Assembly: GCA_011051825.1 (NCBI GenBank)
Contig: DRKH01000431.1
Span: 1 to 9,577 of the forward strand
Direction: 5' to 3'
Length of the DNA: 9,577 nucleotides
From: Desulfobulbus sp.
GTDB lineage: Bacteria; Desulfobacterota; Desulfobulbia; Desulfobulbales; Desulfobulbaceae
Shown piece by piece: positions 6,480 through 9,577 of the stretch (positions are counted from its first letter, which is position 1; each line of letters starts with the position of its first letter). The notes beneath the pieces were generated by a model. It did no database searches. It was not told the origin of the DNA and was given only the letters and a program-made list of their open reading frames with translations. Made by a program: the position numbers and the translations under genes.

Positions 6480-7526
6480 TTACCAGGGGATGAACTGATA
6501 GAGCTTGGCAAACATCTCGTACACTTCAATCCAGTTCTGGAGATCTTGTGTGGTCTTGATATGGGCCCGCTTGTTGACCATGACCCAGCTCATGTGGGCT
6601 GCCCCATCCTTGCAGGTGGAGCAGTCACGGGTTTCCGAGGTGCAGCAGCGGTGCATGGTTTCAAGATCCGAGGCCCAGCGGATAAAGTTGGTCAGCCGTT
6701 TGGGACGTGGCTCTCGTTTATCAATCGGTTCGGTAACCGAAGGGCATTCCATCCAGCCGAATTCCCGGTCCAGCATCCTGCCGCTGGTGATGATCTTATG
6801 ATAATACTTTGAAGAGATCACCGTCTGCGGGTACTTGTCCAGCATGTCATCCATTTCCGCCCGGATGGCGACCAGCTCGTCCGGCTGCCAGGAGAATCCG
6901 TCCACCCCTTCATCGTTGGACAGCAGCTGCATGTGAACCTTGAGACCGACGTCTTTGATTTTGCGGATGATCTTTTCAGTCTTGCCAAGCTGTTTTGGGG
7001 TGATGGTGTACAGGTAGTAGGCGTGGGGATCACCCTCGTAATTGGCGCTGGAAATCTTAAAGGTGTCCTTGCCGCGCAGGGTTGTCTCATCTTCCACATC
7101 ACCCCACAGGGAGAGGCCGACCATCATATCGGGAAAACGGTCCCTGGGAACTTTAATCAACCCGTTGGTGGCGCAGAAGGTGGGAAGCCGTTTGTAAAAG
7201 GCCTCGATCCGGTCCAGGCAGAGGGTGGGCTCGCCACCGATAAGGATGGCCAGATTCACTCCGCGCGCCATCTCTTTTTCGACAAAGGCATGCCACTTGT
7301 TGATGTCTTTTTCTTCCGAAGCCCGCTCATGCTCGCCTGAAGAAAAGAAAAAACATCCCTTGCAGCGCAGGTTGCAGCGGTCGGTTACATCGTAGATGGA
7401 ACTGCGGATATTGAGTCTGGATATTTTTTTATAGCGCTCATACCAGTGGTCATCGAGCAGTGAACTGACGGTTATCATTGATTTCGAGTTTTGAGTTTTG
7501 AGTTTTGAGTTCTGAGTTCTTCTCAC
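6480..7526 (-). CDS. Radical SAM protein with C-terminal extra Cys cluster (rSAM-A)
   Basis: 348 residues if it starts at the GTG 7524-7526, or 332 from ATG 7476-7478 (MITVSSLLDDHW). The longer start has a GGAG 7 nt upstream but makes the first 16 residues from a 7-bp DNA repeat; the start is therefore unsure. Numbered from the GTG: CxxxCxxC at C51, C55, C58 (DRCNLRCKGCFFF) binds the 4Fe-4S cluster that cleaves SAM, and LIGGEPTL (95-102) is the SAM-binding GGEP. C-terminal cysteines C261, C294, C295, C302 and C305 (CC-x6-CxxC) resemble the auxiliary-cluster ligands of SPASM/twitch enzymes. The substrate is unknown; the neighbours (KAS, ACP, dehydratases) point to an acyl chain or lipid rather than a peptide, and no precursor peptide is seen. 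It is paralogous to the next gene upstream. Confidence 0.92.
   Translation of the reverse strand: MRRTQNSKLKTQNSKSMITVSSLLDDHWYERYKKISRLNIRSSIYDVTDRCNLRCKGCFFFSSGEHERASEEKDINKWHAFVEKEMARGVNLAILIGGEPTLCLDRIEAFYKRLPTFCATNGLIKVPRDRFPDMMVGLSLWGDVEDETTLRGKDTFKISSANYEGDPHAYYLYTITPKQLGKTEKIIRKIKDVGLKVHMQLLSNDEGVDGFSWQPDELVAIRAEMDDMLDKYPQTVISSKYYHKIITSGRMLDREFGWMECPSVTEPIDKREPRPKRLTNFIRWASDLETMHRCCTSETRDCSTCKDGAAHMSWVMVNKRAHIKTTQDLQNWIEVYEMFAKLYQFIPW
7486..7520. repeat. Tandem 7-bp repeat between the radical SAM genes
   Basis: Five head-to-tail units on the plus strand: GAGTTTT three times (7486-7506) and GAGTTCT twice (7507-7520). The unit length is the same as in the arrays flanking the four-helix-bundle gene but the sequence differs. 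Read on the minus strand it would encode a QNSK-type peptide at the N-terminus of rSAM-A if the GTG start is used. Confidence 0.92.
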
Positions 7527-7552
7527 TTCCGCGCTCCGGGAGGAAACTCGTA

Positions 7553-8614
7553 CTATACATTTGCCGGAATGACCGGATGCTCGCAGAGATGTGCTCCCTT
7601 ATCATATCCTCGGACCCAGACCGCCAGATAGGTGTCCACGTAGTCGAGCCAGGCGGAAAAGGTTGCCGGGTCGGTGGCGTGGCGATACATCCGGGCCGTC
7701 ACCACGGCGCTGCCGGCAGCATAATGGCGGCAGTCGTCACAGTCGGTGTCCGGCACGCAGCAGGCGGCCTCGCGGTCCCAGGCCAGATCGGTGCGGTATT
7801 GCCGGAAGGAGCGGCCCAGGCCGATATCGGTGGACGGGTTCATCCGGGGATAGGAACAGGAAAACAGCTCGTGCAGTCCCTTTTCTTCGGTATGGGTAAT
7901 AATATTGTAGGGCGAAAAGAGCACGGTCTCCGGAAATTCCGCCAGCAGCTCGGTCATGACCTGGCGGGTTTTTGCAAGCGTCTCTGCCGTATGACGGAGA
8001 TGACCGTTGTAGCCTATCGGGGCCGAAAACATGTTAAAGGTAATCTGCTGTCCGCCGCCGGCCAGCAGTTCGGTGACCTCCCGGGCCTCGTCAATGTTGA
8101 CCGGTGAGAAGGTGTACACGAAAACAGCCCTGGGGTCATCCCGGTAGTTTTCCATCTGCCGGACCAGCATATCCGGAGCCTTTCTGACCGCAAGGCTGGT
8201 CCGGTCATTGCCCCAGGTCGAGATGTGGATCCGGTAGTTGATTTCCCGCGGGATCGGCTTCAACCCGTTGGTGGCTATGGCGCCCAGGGGAATCACGTCA
8301 AAGCAGACCCTGCACAACTCCGGTACCATGGAAGGCTCGGCCCCGGCAAGAACGACAAAGGTTATGCCCCGCTCTTTTTCCCCTTCAAAAAGCTGTTTCC
8401 AGGCGGCCGGATCCCGATTCTCATCGGCGAATTGTTTTTGACTCTCACCGGCAAAATAATAGCAGCCTTCGCAGCGGATATTGCACCGGCTCGTCATGTC
8501 GTAGGTGGATTCGCGGAGGAAAAAATACTTCCGGACCTTTTCCCACCGCTTTCTGATAACCGGATCGGCTATGATATCGGAAAATTTGTATTCCTGCTGT
8601 TTTTCGGTCTGCAC
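7553..8614 (-). CDS. Radical SAM protein with C-terminal extra Cys cluster (rSAM-B)
   Basis: 353 residues from GTG 8612-8614, 3 nt after the stop of the dehydratase-ACP gene; no clear Shine-Dalgarno, so coupled translation is likely. Seen: C44, C48, C51 in SRCNIRCEGCYYF (radical SAM 4Fe-4S site), GAEP (91-94) where most relatives have GGEP, and C253, C285, C286, C292 and C295 near the C-terminus (CC-x5-CxxC). It shares its overall plan with rSAM-A, including the ATNGL segment and the matching aromatic GC[FY][FY]F, so the pair likely arose by duplication and divergence. Role: generation of a 5'-deoxyadenosyl radical to activate an unreactive C-H bond; action on an ACP-bound chain or finished lipid is inferred from the operon only. 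No B12-binding domain is visible. Confidence 0.92.
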   Translation of the reverse strand: MQTEKQQEYKFSDIIADPVIRKRWEKVRKYFFLRESTYDMTSRCNIRCEGCYYFAGESQKQFADENRDPAAWKQLFEGEKERGITFVVLAGAEPSMVPELCRVCFDVIPLGAIATNGLKPIPREINYRIHISTWGNDRTSLAVRKAPDMLVRQMENYRDDPRAVFVYTFSPVNIDEAREVTELLAGGGQQITFNMFSAPIGYNGHLRHTAETLAKTRQVMTELLAEFPETVLFSPYNIITHTEEKGLHELFSCSYPRMNPSTDIGLGRSFRQYRTDLAWDREAACCVPDTDCDDCRHYAAGSAVVTARMYRHATDPATFSAWLDYVDTYLAVWVRGYDKGAHLCEHPVIPANV

Positions 8615-8617
8615 GGG

Positions 8618-9256
8618 TCAGTCGTCGCTTTTGAGCTTGTTGTCGATGTACTCGGCAATGATCCGTACGGTGGTCAGCTTTGGATAATCATCCTCGTCTA
8701 TCCGGATGCCGTATTCATCCCGGAGAACCAGGGCGATGGTCGCCAGATCCATGGAATCGATACCCACTTCATCGACCAGATCGAGATCGGCATCAAAGGT
8801 TTCCGGGGTCACATCTTCAAGCTTGAGTTCATCAATGATAATTGCTGCAATTCGGGTGATGGTCTGGGAAATGTCGTTGTTCATATTTTCACTGTTGTTC
8901 ATCTGAGGGGTTTGCTGTTGTCTGAAACGCATGGTACCGGAGCAGACATCCTGATTGCCGCTTGTTATCCGGAATGTATATTGGTCTCTTTTATTGCCGG
9001 ATGTAACAAGAATGTCAAGTTGTTCTCCGGGTCGGACGATTTTTCTGAACTTAATCCTGCTTAAGCCCGCCATGACAATGGTCTCTTTAATTGTGGCGGC
9101 TATACAATCGGCAACCATGCCCAGCAGACCGATTCCGGGCAGGATCGGGTCGTCGGGAAAGTGACCGGAAAACCAGAGAGCGTTGTCATCCGTTGTCACC
9201 CGGGCGCTGATTTCGTTTTGTTCCGTCTTTTTTAATTCAACTAGTGAGTACCACAA
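8618..9256 (-). CDS. Hot-dog dehydratase-like domain fused to acyl carrier protein
   Basis: A 212-residue two-domain protein. Residues 1-113: FabA/FabZ-type hot-dog, with FSGHFPDDPILPGIGLL (H32 catalytic His, 31-41 the GHFPxxPxxPG motif). The acidic residue expected seven positions after the PG is missing: it is G46 (a D50 lies one helical turn later). Residues about 114-128: linker rich in Gln and Asn. Residues 129-212: acyl carrier protein with EVGIDSMDLATIALVLRDEYG; S168 of the DSMD motif should carry phosphopantetheine. The frame is open across both domains, and neither internal ATG (giving MNNSENM or MNNDIS) has a Shine-Dalgarno, so a true fusion is likelier than two genes. The best start is TTG 9254-9256; a stop lies 8 codons upstream and no ATG precedes the domain. 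The ACP would carry the growing chain for the KAS enzymes and radical SAM partners. Confidence 0.87.
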   Translation of the reverse strand: MWYSLVELKKTEQNEISARVTTDDNALWFSGHFPDDPILPGIGLLGMVADCIAATIKETIVMAGLSRIKFRKIVRPGEQLDILVTSGNKRDQYTFRITSGNQDVCSGTMRFRQQQTPQMNNSENMNNDISQTITRIAAIIIDELKLEDVTPETFDADLDLVDEVGIDSMDLATIALVLRDEYGIRIDEDDYPKLTTVRIIAEYIDNKLKSDD

Positions 9257-9335
9257 GTTACCGTGTTGTCCGTAGGATTACTATTAACTGTAAGAATTTT
9301 CATGTTTTTTAAAAAAAGCTACGCAGAAAAAAAAT

Positions 9336-9371
9336 ACGCCTGTTTATACCACCAGGATCGGAAATACACAA
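9336..9371 (-). promoter_or_regulatory. Candidate sigma70 promoter before dehydratase-ACP gene
   Basis: On the minus strand TTGTGT (9366-9371) and TATAAA (9343-9348) are separated by exactly 17 bp. The -10 matches 5 of 6 consensus bases, the -35 only 3 of 6. Transcription would begin near 9336, leaving a leader of about 80 nt before the TTG start. This gap (9257-9422) is the longest clean intergenic space in the operon upstream of the acyl genes, so an internal promoter is plausible but unproven. Confidence 0.35.
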
Positions 9372-9422
9372 CAACCTCGCCTCTGAAAGTTGCATACGTT
9401 CGTTTTTCTATCAGGAGTGTCG

Positions 9423-9577
9423 TTAAAACAGCCAGGGAATGAACTTTTTTGTCCGCTGCATGTATACTCTATAGGGCGCACCGAAAAAATGGATATTTTC
9501 ACGTTCCTCCACAGTGGCCGCCGCGACGAGAAACCCGGTGGCCAGGAAAACCAGCATGGTGTTCAGCAGGGTGACCT
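9423..9577 (-). CDS. Isoprenylcysteine/PE N-methyltransferase-like membrane methyltransferase, C-terminal fragment
   Basis: The last 50 residues and TAA stop (9423-9425) of a minus-strand gene that enters from the right edge. Seen: a hydrophobic stretch (LLNTMLVFLATGFLVAAAT), then VEERENIHFFGAPYRVYMQR and RTKKFIPWLF at the end. The paired E-E/R acidic-basic motif after a membrane helix, followed by FGxxYxxYxxRTxxFIP, is typical of the C-terminus of the isoprenylcysteine carboxyl methyltransferase and phospholipid methyltransferase superfamily (ICMT/PEMT), which bind S-adenosylmethionine at the cytoplasmic membrane face. The N-terminal part is outside the window, so the exact family and length are unknown. 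It has the same strand as the operon and a 166-nt gap to the dehydratase-ACP gene; it could methylate a lipid product. Confidence 0.7.
   Translation of the reverse strand, partial: VTLLNTMLVFLATGFLVAAATVEERENIHFFGAPYRVYMQRTKKFIPWLF

Noticed and set aside
7505..8107. Plus-strand open frame of 200 codons opposite rSAM-B
   Set aside because: Gly/His/Arg-rich translation with no motifs, fully antisense to a gene with CxxxCxxC and the C-terminal cysteine set.
8618..8899. Separate ACP gene starting at an internal ATG
   Set aside because: The frame is continuous with the hot-dog domain and no Shine-Dalgarno precedes either internal ATG; kept as a fusion, with the alternative noted.
8225..9064. Long plus-strand open frame (279 codons) antisense to the radical SAM and dehydratase-ACP genes
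   Set aside because: Both opposing genes carry complete motifs in register; the plus-strand translation shows no recognisable family and is explained by codon bias on the opposite strand.
9240..9318. Short leader-peptide frame beginning MKILTVNSNP just before the dehydratase-ACP gene
   Set aside because: Only 20 codons, overlaps the TTG start, no good ribosome binding site and no attenuator structure seen.

Overview
The window looks like a fatty-acid/polyketide-type biosynthetic operon from a Gram-negative bacterium, probably of the Desulfobacterota (former Deltaproteobacteria). This placement is inference from gene style, from moderate to high GC interrupted by AT-rich islands, and from the repeat types; no rRNA or other taxonomic marker is present.

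Left end (1-1033). A GT25-family glycosyltransferase fragment (minus, cut by the window edge) is divergent from a small integral membrane protein (plus). A head-to-tail array of 7-bp units follows, then a plus-strand four-helix-bundle (23S rRNA intervening-sequence protein type) gene at 1034-1399, then an inverted array of the same 7-bp unit. The two arrays supply the stop region of the gene on each side, so the gene looks like a cassette dropped between two older genes.

Main operon (minus strand, transcribed from 9577 towards 1417). In transcription order: the C-terminal end of an isoprenylcysteine-methyltransferase-like membrane methyltransferase; a hot-dog dehydratase-like domain fused to an acyl carrier protein; two tandem related radical SAM proteins with extra C-terminal cysteines; a beta-ketoacyl synthase (KAS); an AT-rich pair (RDD-family membrane protein and a small membrane-anchored protein); a second KAS; a 131-bp imperfect palindrome; a YbgC/4HBT-type thioesterase; and a stand-alone PKS-type double-hot-dog dehydratase. 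Most junctions are 1-5 nt or a 4-nt overlap, which indicates cotranscription.

Together the genes suggest that an acyl chain is built on the fused ACP by two KAS enzymes and dehydrated by discrete dehydratases. It may then be modified by radical chemistry, released or handed over by the thioesterase, and perhaps methylated. The set recalls the aryl-polyene and ladderane-like type II FAS/PKS clusters. No ketoreductase, acyl-activating enzyme, phytoene-desaturase-like enzyme or exporter lies in the window, so the product cannot be stated. The parts that most deserve attention are the radical SAM pair inside a type II FAS-like operon, the dehydratase-ACP fusion with an altered active site, and three repeat structures with different architectures.
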